The position numbers were made by a program, and so were the translations under genes. This document shows, one piece after another, positions 8,689 to 15,039 of a stretch of DNA of 55,687 bases. The notes below the pieces were generated by a model. That model did no database searches and was not told the origin of the DNA. It was given only the letters and a program-made list of their open reading frames with translations. Source of the DNA: an uncultured Eubacteriales bacterium (GTDB lineage Bacteria > Bacillota > Clostridia > Oscillospirales > Oscillospiraceae); contig URPU01000002.1 of the NCBI GenBank assembly GCA_900549865.1, positions 1-55,687 of the forward strand, in the 5' to 3' direction. The stretch's first letter is position 1; each line of letters starts with the position of its first letter.

Positions 8689-9417
8689 TCAACGGAGCGT
8701 GCTGTCAAAATCCACGAAAAAGCGGTACTGGTCACCGCGGTAGGTGGAGTATGTGGACTCGACTGGGATCCCATGTTCGGTGCAGACATGGCGCTCAATA
8801 TGCATGACTGCGGCACCGCGGTCGATCTGCAGCAGCTCAGCCTGTTCACTGTCGGCGAGCGTGGCTTCCATATACTGATCTCCCGTGACAAGCTTTATTC
8901 CCATCTGCCTGAGCCGCCCGTATATTGAGCTGTGCGCGATGTCATCATCCAGCAGTGGGCGGCACAGTTGATAGCTCAGCGCCGTCTCCTCTATAGCCAG
9001 CGGCACGCCGTCGGCAAAGCGCAGGCGGCGGATGAGTATATAATCCTGACCAAGACCTATGCCAAGATCGTTTGCAATGACATGATTCGCCTTTTGAACG
9101 CCGGCATAGAGCAGCCGGGAGCTGGGCGTCTTGCCGCGGCGCTGCATATCCTCCGTAAAGCCCGTCACCTGCATCAGCGGCTGCACAAGCTTAGCTCCTG
9201 CCACAAATGTGCCTTTCCCTTGAAGCCTGTACACAACGCCCTCGACCTCCAGATCGTTTAGCGCATGGCGGACAGTCATGCGTGTTGTGCCGTAGATAAG
9301 GCAGAAATCGCGCTCAGATGGAAGGCACTGATCGGGCTTGTATACGCCGTCCTTTATCTGCCGGACTATTTCGTCCTTTATGTATTTATATAACGGCTGA
9401 ACAGCAGGTTCTGTCAT
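8689..9417 (-). CDS. GntR-family transcriptional regulator, HutC/DasR-like (UTRA domain)
   Basis: A 242-residue repressor. An N-terminal winged helix (residues about 8-75, with LPSERDF and TTRMTVRHALNDLE) is joined to a UTRA effector domain (about 85-240). This is the architecture of DasR and NagR/YvoA, which sense amino-sugar phosphates. The start at 9417 has AAGGAC nine bases upstream. Its own promoter carries a near-palindromic operator at the transcription start, so negative autoregulation is likely. It probably also controls the amino-sugar operon downstream, with GlcNAc-6-P or MurNAc-6-P as effector (inference). Confidence 0.88.
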   Translation of the reverse strand: MTEPAVQPLYKYIKDEIVRQIKDGVYKPDQCLPSERDFCLIYGTTRMTVRHALNDLEVEGVVYRLQGKGTFVAGAKLVQPLMQVTGFTEDMQRRGKTPSSRLLYAGVQKANHVIANDLGIGLGQDYILIRRLRFADGVPLAIEETALSYQLCRPLLDDDIAHSSIYGRLRQMGIKLVTGDQYMEATLADSEQAELLQIDRGAAVMHIERHVCTEHGIPVESTYSTYRGDQYRFFVDFDSTLR

Positions 9418-9463
9418 ATGTATACCGTCCTTTTGACCGAGCGGGTATGCGTGGTATATCCCG

Positions 9464-9479
9464 ACTGGCATATACCAGT
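9464..9479. promoter_or_regulatory. GntR operator, DasR/YvoA-like palindrome
   Basis: ACTGGCATATACCAGT: arms ACTGG / CCAGT are perfect and seven of eight half-site bases match. It resembles the ACTGGTCTAGACCA-type sites of amino-sugar GntR regulators. It starts ten bases after the -10 box of the gntR promoter, so bound protein would cover the start site. Confidence 0.7.
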
Positions 9480-9489
9480 TGTGCATTCA

Positions 9490-9517
9490 ATTATAGCCCT
9501 TTTTTTAGCAAAGTCAA
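9490..9517 (-). promoter_or_regulatory. gntR promoter
   Basis: Minus strand TTGACT (9517-9512), 16-base spacer containing a run of seven A, perfect TATAAT (9495-9490). Confidence 0.75.
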
Positions 9518-9550
9518 TACCGTTATACGGGGTAAATCGCCTGCGGACAT

Positions 9551-9581
9551 ATATTCGGCATTTTGTACGGATGCCGAATAT
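9551..9581. repeat. perfect 11-bp inverted repeat in the gntR / tRNA-Thr intergenic region
   Basis: ATATTCGGCAT / ATGCCGAATAT separated by nine bases, with no U-run on either side, so not a terminator. Apart from this dyad and the tRNA terminator, 9518-9795 holds nothing I can support. Confidence 0.6.
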
Positions 9582-9795
9582 GAAATATATATAATATGAT
9601 GAATATACATTGTTTCTTACGGAGAACAGGTTTGAATCTCAGCCCGTCAGCAGCAGCCGCACAGCGGCGGAAATTGAAGTATAATTGTCAGTGTCATGGC
9701 TGCCTGTAATATACAATAAGTTAAGCAAAGAGGGAAATCTATGGGGGTGGATAAAGGCAAACACAGGCGCTTAAAAATCGCGTCGGTGCAGACGC

Positions 9796-9834
9796 AAAAA
9801 ATCCCGGACAGATGCCTTCCGACATCCTCCGGGA
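9796..9834 (-). terminator. tRNA-Thr terminator
   Basis: Minus strand stem TCCCGGA / TCCGGGA with an inner GATG/CATC pairing, followed by TTTTTT, starting five bases after the tRNA CCA. Confidence 0.85.
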
Positions 9835-9839
9835 CATTT

Positions 9840-9915
9840 TGGAGCTAGTAATGTGACTCGAACACACGACCTGCTGATTACGAATCAGCTGCTCTACCGA
9901 CTGAGCTATACTAGC
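9840..9915 (-). tRNA. tRNA-Thr (anticodon CGT)
   Basis: A 76-base tRNA with acceptor GCTAGTA/TACTAGC, D stem GCTC/GAGC, anticodon stem GCTGA/TCAGC around TTCGTAA, T arm with TTCGAGT, discriminator T and encoded CCA. The anticodon CGT reads ACG, a useful codon in this GC-rich genome. It sits between its own promoter and terminator. Confidence 0.95.
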
Positions 9916-9925
9916 AAGCCCATAC

Positions 9926-9954
9926 AATATAGCAAAGATACATGAAAATGTCAA
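9926..9954 (-). promoter_or_regulatory. tRNA-Thr promoter
   Basis: Minus strand TTGACA (9954-9949), 17 bases, TATATT (9931-9926), ten bases before the tRNA. Confidence 0.85.
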
Positions 9955-10017
9955 GCAAAAAAATACATCAAAAAGCGGCGCTGAGAAACAACGCCCTCAA
10001 CTGACTCAACAACGCAC

Positions 10018-10050
10018 AGCGCAGGAGGGGAGCAATACCCATCCTGCGCT
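10018..10050. repeat. 9-bp inverted repeat
   Basis: AGCGCAGGA / TCCTGCGCT with a 15-base loop and no U-run. It lies between the AT-rich repeat downstream of pgsA and the tRNA-Thr promoter. Confidence 0.5.
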
Positions 10051-10064
10051 ATACATTTTATATA

Positions 10065-10221
10065 TGGTTAACATAATATTTGTATACGTAATATTATAAG
10101 CATAATCATATATACATAATTTAAGTGTCATAATATACTATACATAAAATGCTATACATAAAATAATAAACGTAATATCATAGACATAATCTAATTAACA
10201 TAATGCATTTAACATAATATT
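10065..10221. repeat. AT-rich degenerate tandem repeat, about 11 units of 13-14 bases
   Basis: About 155 bases made almost wholly of variants of TATACATAATAT or TTAACATAATAT, each 13-14 bases long, abutting the pgsA stop codon. Base composition is close to 85% A+T, against GC-rich flanks. No open frame or RNA gene is visible in it. Confidence 0.8.
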
Positions 10222-10777
10222 ACGCGCCGCGCCCATAAAGCGCACTGACGTTGCGCACGATGTACAGTGCGAAGGACACCAGCATGGACGCGAGGCATAC
10301 GCCGACAAGCGCCGTGGACAATGCGGAGGGGATATTTATCCACACCAGATGCGCGCACATCGCCGCGTACAACAGAAATGTCGTCAGCTTGCCGTGCCAG
10401 CTTGCCGGAAGGACAGCGCCCGTGCGCTTTATCACCAGCGCGGCCGTCACGCCGCAGCACAGCTCCTTCACGATGAGCAGCACCAGCAGATACACCATTA
10501 TCGGGAACCGGCTCACGAGGCACAGCAGCATCGCGCCCTGCGTCAGCTTGTCGGCGATGGGGTCCAGCGCCCGGCCAAGGCGGCTTTCCATGTTGAAGCG
10601 CCGCGCAATATATCCGTCAAGAATGTCTGTCAGCCCGGATATCAGCAGCGTCAGACAGGCCATGCGGCTGTCCGCGCGTACTATATATAAATGTATGAAC
10701 ACCGGGATAAGGCACAGCCTCGCGGCGGAGAGAATGTTCGGCACGGTAATTATTTTCCCGTCCTGCTCTCTGTTCAT
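10220..10777 (-). CDS. pgsA: CDP-alcohol phosphatidyltransferase (PgsA-like)
   Basis: A 185-residue integral membrane enzyme. The CDP-OH-P signature D-G-x2-A-R-x8-G-x3-D-x3-D is present as DGYIARRF...GRALDPIAD, and about five hydrophobic helices follow. This family makes phosphatidylglycerol-phosphate from CDP-diacylglycerol and glycerol-3-P; length and motif fit PgsA, though cardiolipin or phosphatidylinositol-type enzymes share the motif. The ATG at 10777 is preferred because AAGGGGG lies eight bases upstream; the ATG at 10783 is too close to it. Transcribed alone, away from 10937. Confidence 0.85.
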   Translation of the reverse strand: MNREQDGKIITVPNILSAARLCLIPVFIHLYIVRADSRMACLTLLISGLTDILDGYIARRFNMESRLGRALDPIADKLTQGAMLLCLVSRFPIMVYLLVLLIVKELCCGVTAALVIKRTGAVLPASWHGKLTTFLLYAAMCAHLVWINIPSALSTALVGVCLASMLVSFALYIVRNVSALYGRGA

Positions 10778-10880
10778 GCGCATTGCCCCCTTTTGCAGTT
10801 CTCAAGCTTATTATATTGCCTTTCCCGGCGAATATGCGCGCGGCGCGGCGCTTTTTTGTTGATCTCCGCACATTAACATA

Positions 10881-10909
10881 TTGACGCTTTTTGCACAAAG
10901 TGTTATTTT
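10881..10909 (+). promoter_or_regulatory. promoter of the flavodoxin-ferredoxin gene
   Basis: TTGACG (10881-10886), 17 bases, TATTTT (10904-10909), 27 bases before the ATG. Confidence 0.6.
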
Positions 10910-10936
10910 TATTAAAAAGGTGAGAGGGGAACGCAC

Positions 10937-11674
10937 ATGAAAACGACAGTATTATATTTCAGCCCGACGGGCGGCACAGAAAAGGTGGCGCAGATGATCG
11001 CCGGAGAGCTCAAGGCGGACGCGCTGGATATCACGACCTTTGGCTATGACCTCAGCTACGACGCGGACGAGCTTTTGTTCTTCTGCTTCCCGGTCTATGG
11101 CGGCCGGATACCCAGCCCGCTTTATAAGCGCATGGACGGCGTGCGCGGCGACAGGACGCCGGCCGTCATGGTCGCGGTGTACGGCAACCGTGCCGTGGAT
11201 GACGCCCTTATCGAGATGAGCGACCTTGCGCGCCGTCAGGGCTTCCGCACTGTCGGCGGCTGTGAGATGATAGCGCCGCACTCGCTCGACAGAAGCATCG
11301 GCGCGGGCCGCCCGGACGACGGCGACGCGGCCAAGCTCAAGGGCTTCCTGAAGGAGCTCATGGCTAAGGAGAGCTTCACGACCGTTGCCATGCCCGGCAG
11401 CCACGATTATAAAAAGTATGACGGCCTGCCCTTCCATCCCGTCTCCGGCAAGGAGTGCAGCGGCTGCGGCACCTGCGCGCAGGAATGCCCCACCGGCGCC
11501 ATCGACCCCGGCGACCCAATGAAGCCCGACCCGGCCAAGTGCATAAGCTGTATGCGCTGCATCAGCGTGTGCCCGTTTGAGGTGCGCCATCTTCCGCGCG
11601 CGATGAAGCTTGCGGCCGCGGCCTCGCTGAAGGTCATGTGCGCCGGGCGGAAGGAGCCGAAGTTCTACATCTGA
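10937..11674 (+). CDS. EFR1-type flavodoxin / 2[4Fe-4S] ferredoxin fusion protein
   Basis: A 245-residue cytoplasmic electron-transfer protein. Residues 1-145 form a flavodoxin-like domain with the FMN phosphate loop SPTGGTEK near residue 9. The C-terminal 70 residues hold two [4Fe-4S] motifs, CSGCGTCAQECP and CISCMRCISVCP. The fold recurs in anaerobes as EFR1-family ferrodoxins, whose partners are mostly unknown. GAGAGGGG sets the start. A TetR-type regulator follows 136 bases downstream on the same strand. No dedicated dehydrogenase is adjacent, so the electron donor is unknown. Confidence 0.9.
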   Translation: MKTTVLYFSPTGGTEKVAQMIAGELKADALDITTFGYDLSYDADELLFFCFPVYGGRIPSPLYKRMDGVRGDRTPAVMVAVYGNRAVDDALIEMSDLARRQGFRTVGGCEMIAPHSLDRSIGAGRPDDGDAAKLKGFLKELMAKESFTTVAMPGSHDYKKYDGLPFHPVSGKECSGCGTCAQECPTGAIDPGDPMKPDPAKCISCMRCISVCPFEVRHLPRAMKLAAAASLKVMCAGRKEPKFYI

Positions 11675-11810
11675 CCTGATGTGACCCGGCGCTGCCGTAC
11701 CTGGGCCGTGCGGCTTTTGCGATGGCATGTCAATTATAGTTGAGCCGCAGTTGACGCACGGTTTATCAACATGCGGCATAATAACACGCAGTATGATTGG
11801 GAGGCGCGCA

Positions 11811-12371
11811 ATGGCACAGTATACACAGAAAGCGATTCTGAGCACGTTTCAGCAGATGCTGGAGGAAATGCCCTTCGACAAGATCACGGTGTCCGCGCTC
11901 GTGCGGCGCTGTGAGATAAGCTCCAACACCTTCTATTATCATTACAGCGATATTTATGACCTGCTGGATGTGTGGCTGCGCGGAGAGCTGAGCGTATACG
12001 TCTCCGGTGAAGCGCCGTATGACGACTGGCGCTATTCCACCAAGGCCTTCATGAAGGCCTGCGCCGCACGCCCGAACATCGTTTATCATATCTTCAACTC
12101 GCTCTCGCGCGACAGGATGGAGCGCTATGTGTTCTCGCTCAGCTCCGACGTGTTCTACAGCTTCGTCACGAAGTCTGCCGCCGCGTACTCCGTGCCGGAG
12201 GAGAAGCTGCGCGAGATCGCCGACTTCTGCCGGTACTCCTTCGCCGGGTTCTTCCTGCGCTTCCTCTGGGGCCGCATGAAGGCGGATGTTGACGCCACGG
12301 TCGATAGCTATGCCGTGCTTGTGGACGGCTTCGTCGAAAACGCCGTGCGCAAGTTCCCGCAGCGCGCCTGA
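11811..12371 (+). CDS. TetR-family transcriptional regulator
   Basis: A 186-residue regulator. Residues 1-48 are a TetR helix-turn-helix (ILSTFQQMLEEMPFDKITVSALVRRCEISSNTFYYHY), followed by an all-helical ligand domain of the TetR_C / DhaS-like kind. The start at 11811 has GGGAGG seven bases upstream; the open frame reaches back to 11727 but without a site. The upstream gap contains TCAATTATAGTTGA, an imperfect palindrome at about 11728-11741 that might be an operator. Effector and targets are unknown; the flavodoxin-ferredoxin gene is the obvious candidate. Confidence 0.85.
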   Translation: MAQYTQKAILSTFQQMLEEMPFDKITVSALVRRCEISSNTFYYHYSDIYDLLDVWLRGELSVYVSGEAPYDDWRYSTKAFMKACAARPNIVYHIFNSLSRDRMERYVFSLSSDVFYSFVTKSAAAYSVPEEKLREIADFCRYSFAGFFLRFLWGRMKADVDATVDSYAVLVDGFVENAVRKFPQRA

Positions 12372-12502
12372 TTTTGCACAAAGCGCGCGTATTGCCCCGA
12401 GTTTGCGCGTATTCTCCGCTTTGCCCGTTTTCTTTTGCGGGCGTATGGGATATGATGCATACATAAAATAATAACGGCTTGGCCGTGGAAGGGGATAATA
12501 CA

Positions 12503-12598
12503 ATGAAGAAATTTTTCTCGAAGCTTTTTAAGGTCGTTCTCTGCGCCGGTGTTGCCGCCGCGGGTTATTTCGGCTATAAGAAGTTCATCAAGAAGTAA
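12503..12598 (+). CDS. 31-residue cationic membrane peptide, hypothetical
   Basis: ATG with GGAAGGGG ten bases upstream, 31 codons and TAA. The product starts MKKFFSKLFKVVL, has a hydrophobic core rich in Ala/Val/Gly (about residues 10-24), and ends GYKKFIKK. It has nine Lys and no acidic residue, with Lys at both ends of one short helix, so it should insert in or lie on the membrane. A strong terminator follows at 12646, so it is an independent short transcript. Not recognised; it could be a small membrane regulator, a type I toxin-like peptide or a cytolytic peptide. No antisense RNA is evident. Confidence 0.6.
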   Translation: MKKFFSKLFKVVLCAGVAAAGYFGYKKFIKK

Positions 12599-12645
12599 AA
12601 GCGTTTTATAACCGCCCCGCCGCCACGGCGGGCACGGTCGTAAAG

Positions 12646-12684
12646 AAAACGGGCGCGGCAGCCTCCCAATGCCGCGCCCGTTTT
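12646..12684. terminator. bidirectional terminator between the 31-aa gene and glnN
   Basis: A 15-bp perfect stem AAAACGGGCGCGGCA / TGCCGCGCCCGTTTT with a 9-base loop. Each strand ends in TTTT, so it can end both the plus-strand small gene and the minus-strand glnN transcript. The stretch 12685-12782 shows nothing else supportable. Confidence 0.85.
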
Positions 12685-12782
12685 GCGCTTTAAAATCATT
12701 CAGACTCCGCCGCTTGGGCAGAGCCTGAATGAAAAAGGATGTAGAGGTATGAAAAGTATGAGTAAGAGAGTTAGCTTTGTTG

Positions 12783-14876
12783 TCACACGCCGAACAGAAG
12801 CTCGCCGTAGGTGGGGAAGGGCCAGTACTTCTCGGCCGTGAGGGTCTCGGCCTCGTCCGCGGGAACTCTCGCAAGACTCATCTTGGGGATTATCTCGTCG
12901 CGGATGAAATTGGCCTGCGCCGTGATGTCGGCGGACATGCTCAGCGTCACCAGCGCGCTTTCAAGCTCGTCCACGGCGTCATCTATCTGCTCAAGCAGGG
13001 CGGACAGGCGGCGGATGCGCTTCTCCTCATAGCGGCAGCTCGCGCCCGCATCGGCGGCCTTCTTCGCGCGCACGGCGTCGGAAAGCTCGATGGTGTAGGC
13101 CTCTATCGCGGGAAGGATCTCCTTCTTGGCCATGTCCACCATGGTGTGCGCCTCTATGCTGACGGTCTTGCAGTAGTTTTCCATCATTATCTCATAGCGG
13201 GAGCGTATCTCCGCCTCGGTGAACACCTTGTGGCGGATGAGCATATCCATGTTCTTCGCGCTCAGCACGGCGGGCATGCAGTCGGGCGTGGTGCGCAGGT
13301 TGAGCAGCCCGCGCTTCTCCGTCGCTTCCTTTATCCAGCTGTCGTCGTAGCCGTTGCCGTTGAAGATGATGCGCTTGTGCGCGGTGATGCAGCTCTTTAT
13401 AAGCTCGTGCAGCGCGCTGTCGAAGTCCTCCGCACCCTCAAGCTTGTCCGCAAATACTCTCAGCGACTCCGCGACGGCGCTGTTGAGCATGATGTTCGCG
13501 CACGCGATAGAGTTGGAGGAGCCGACCATGCGGAACTCGAACTTGTTGCCAGTGAAGGCGAAGGGAGAGGTGCGGTTGCGGTCTGTGGTGTCCTTGAAGA
13601 AGCGCGGCAGAGTGGGCACGCCAAGCTTCATCGGTGCCTTCTCCGCGGCGCTGTACGGCGCGTCATGCTCGATGGATTCAAGCACGGCCGTCAGCTCGTC
13701 GCCGAGGAAGATAGACACGACTGCCGGGGGCGCTTCGTTCGCGCCGAGTCGGTGGTCGTTTCCGGCCGTCGCCACGCTCATGCGCAGCAGATCCTGATAC
13801 TCATCCACGGCCTTTATAACGGCGCACAGGAACAGAAGGAACTGCGCGTTGTCGTGCGGCGTCGCGCCGGGGGAGAGGAGGTTCATGCCCGTGTCGGTGG
13901 AGATGGACCAGTTGTTGTGTTTGCCGCTGCCGTTCACGCCGGCAAAGGGCTTTTCATGCAGCAGGCATACAAGGCCGTGCCTGTCGGCGATCTTCTGCAT
14001 GATCTCCATGGTGAGCTGGTTATGGTCCGTGGCGATGTTCGCGCCCGCGTATATCGGGGCAAGCTCATGCTGTGCCGGGGCGACCTCGTTGTGCTCGGTC
14101 TTGGCCAGCACGCCCAGCTTCCACAGCTCCTCGTCCAGATCGGCCATGTATTCCTCAACTCTCGGCTTTATCGCGCCGAAGTAGTGGTCGTCAAGCTCCT
14201 GCCCCTTGGGCGGCTTCGCGCCGAAAAGGGTGCGGCCGGTGAATATAAGGTCCTTGCGCTTTTTGTACATGTCCTTGTCCACAAGGAAGTACTCCTGCTC
14301 CGGGCCAACGTTCGGGCGCACACAGCGCACGTCGTCCTTCCCGAACAGATGCAGGATGCGCAGCGCCTGCCTGTTCAGCGCCTCCATCGAGCGCAGCAGC
14401 GGCGTTTTCTTGTCCAGCGCTTCCCCGCCGTAGGAGCAGAACGCCGTCGGGATGCAAAGCGTCTTGCCCTTTATAAAGGCGTAAGAGGTGGGGTCCCACG
14501 CGGTGTAGCCGCGCGCTTCAAACGTGGCGCGCAGTCCGCCGGACGGGAAGGAGCTTGCATCCGGCTCGCCCTTTATAAGCTCGTCCCCGGAGAACTCCAT
14601 GATAACGCGCCCGTCGGGCGAGGGGGCGATGAAGCTTTCGTGCTTCTCGGCGGTGATGCCGGTCATCGGCTGGAACCAGTGCGTGAAGTGCGTGGCGCCG
14701 TGCGCCAGCGCCCAGTCCTTCATTGCCAGCGCCACGGCGTCGGCCACCTTCGGGTCGAGCTTTTCACCCTGGTCGATGGTTTTCCTGAGCGACTGGTATA
14801 CATCAGAAGAAAGCATTGCTTTCATAACGCGGTCATCAAATACGAGGCTTCCAAAATAATCGGGGACTGTTGTCAT
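12783..14876 (-). CDS. glnN: glutamine synthetase type III
   Basis: A 697-residue GSIII, the large dodecameric class found in Bacteroides, cyanobacteria and Clostridia. It shows GPEQEYFLVD (ATP/metal site), AKTEHNEVAPAQHELAPIY, and FAGVNGSGKHNNWS near the glutamate site. It makes Gln from Glu, ammonia and ATP. AAAGGAT lies about ten bases before the ATG. It is transcribed alone from a TTGACA/TATAGT promoter through a terminator-like leader (14905-14952) that closely matches the one before asnB, pointing to shared nitrogen control. A second synthetase (GSI) lies 2.3 kb away. Confidence 0.96.
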   Translation of the reverse strand: MTTVPDYFGSLVFDDRVMKAMLSSDVYQSLRKTIDQGEKLDPKVADAVALAMKDWALAHGATHFTHWFQPMTGITAEKHESFIAPSPDGRVIMEFSGDELIKGEPDASSFPSGGLRATFEARGYTAWDPTSYAFIKGKTLCIPTAFCSYGGEALDKKTPLLRSMEALNRQALRILHLFGKDDVRCVRPNVGPEQEYFLVDKDMYKKRKDLIFTGRTLFGAKPPKGQELDDHYFGAIKPRVEEYMADLDEELWKLGVLAKTEHNEVAPAQHELAPIYAGANIATDHNQLTMEIMQKIADRHGLVCLLHEKPFAGVNGSGKHNNWSISTDTGMNLLSPGATPHDNAQFLLFLCAVIKAVDEYQDLLRMSVATAGNDHRLGANEAPPAVVSIFLGDELTAVLESIEHDAPYSAAEKAPMKLGVPTLPRFFKDTTDRNRTSPFAFTGNKFEFRMVGSSNSIACANIMLNSAVAESLRVFADKLEGAEDFDSALHELIKSCITAHKRIIFNGNGYDDSWIKEATEKRGLLNLRTTPDCMPAVLSAKNMDMLIRHKVFTEAEIRSRYEIMMENYCKTVSIEAHTMVDMAKKEILPAIEAYTIELSDAVRAKKAADAGASCRYEEKRIRRLSALLEQIDDAVDELESALVTLSMSADITAQANFIRDEIIPKMSLARVPADEAETLTAEKYWPFPTYGELLFGV

Positions 14877-14904
14877 TTCTATTCAATCCTTTCATATCAA
14901 ATGC

Positions 14905-14952
14905 AAAAGGCGCTGACTGTCAGAGGTATCCTCCGAGGCGTCAGCGCCTTTT
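14905..14952 (-). promoter_or_regulatory. glnN leader attenuator with ANTAR-like hairpins
   Basis: On the minus strand AAAAGGCGCTGAC (14952-14940) pairs with GTCAGCGCCTTTT (14917-14905), a terminator ending in only four U. Two alternative small hairpins lie inside it: AGGC-(GCTGAC)-GCCT at 14949-14936, which would break the terminator's 5' arm, and TCGGAGG-ATA-CCTCTGA at 14936-14920. The hexaloop keeps G4 but not A1 of the described ANTAR loop pattern. Confidence 0.6.
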
Positions 14953-14961
14953 GATGTGCGT

Positions 14962-14990
14962 ACTATACGCCTTATCCGCCGTCTTGTCAA
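14962..14990 (-). promoter_or_regulatory. glnN promoter
   Basis: Minus strand TTGACA (14990-14985), 17 bases, TATAGT (14967-14962). The -10 lies inside the dyad GCGTATAGTACGC (14970-14958), which is identical at the asnB promoter. Confidence 0.85.
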
Positions 14991-15039
14991 TAGGCGGAAT
15001 TGCGAAAAATTCGACCTGCGCGGAGAACTATTTTTGTGC

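Noticed and set aside
9741..9848. 35-codon plus-strand ORF with AGAGGG upstream
   Set aside because: Its end runs through the terminator and the CCA end of tRNA-Thr on the other strand, and the product has no recognisable feature.
10065..10221. AT-rich repeat as a CRISPR array
   Set aside because: Units are 13-14 bases, tandem and degenerate, with no spacers and no cas genes in the window.
12749..12840. Short plus-strand ORF starting with ATG after AGAGGT
   Set aside because: It runs into the opposite strand of the glnN 3' end; the second part is just the antisense of glnN.
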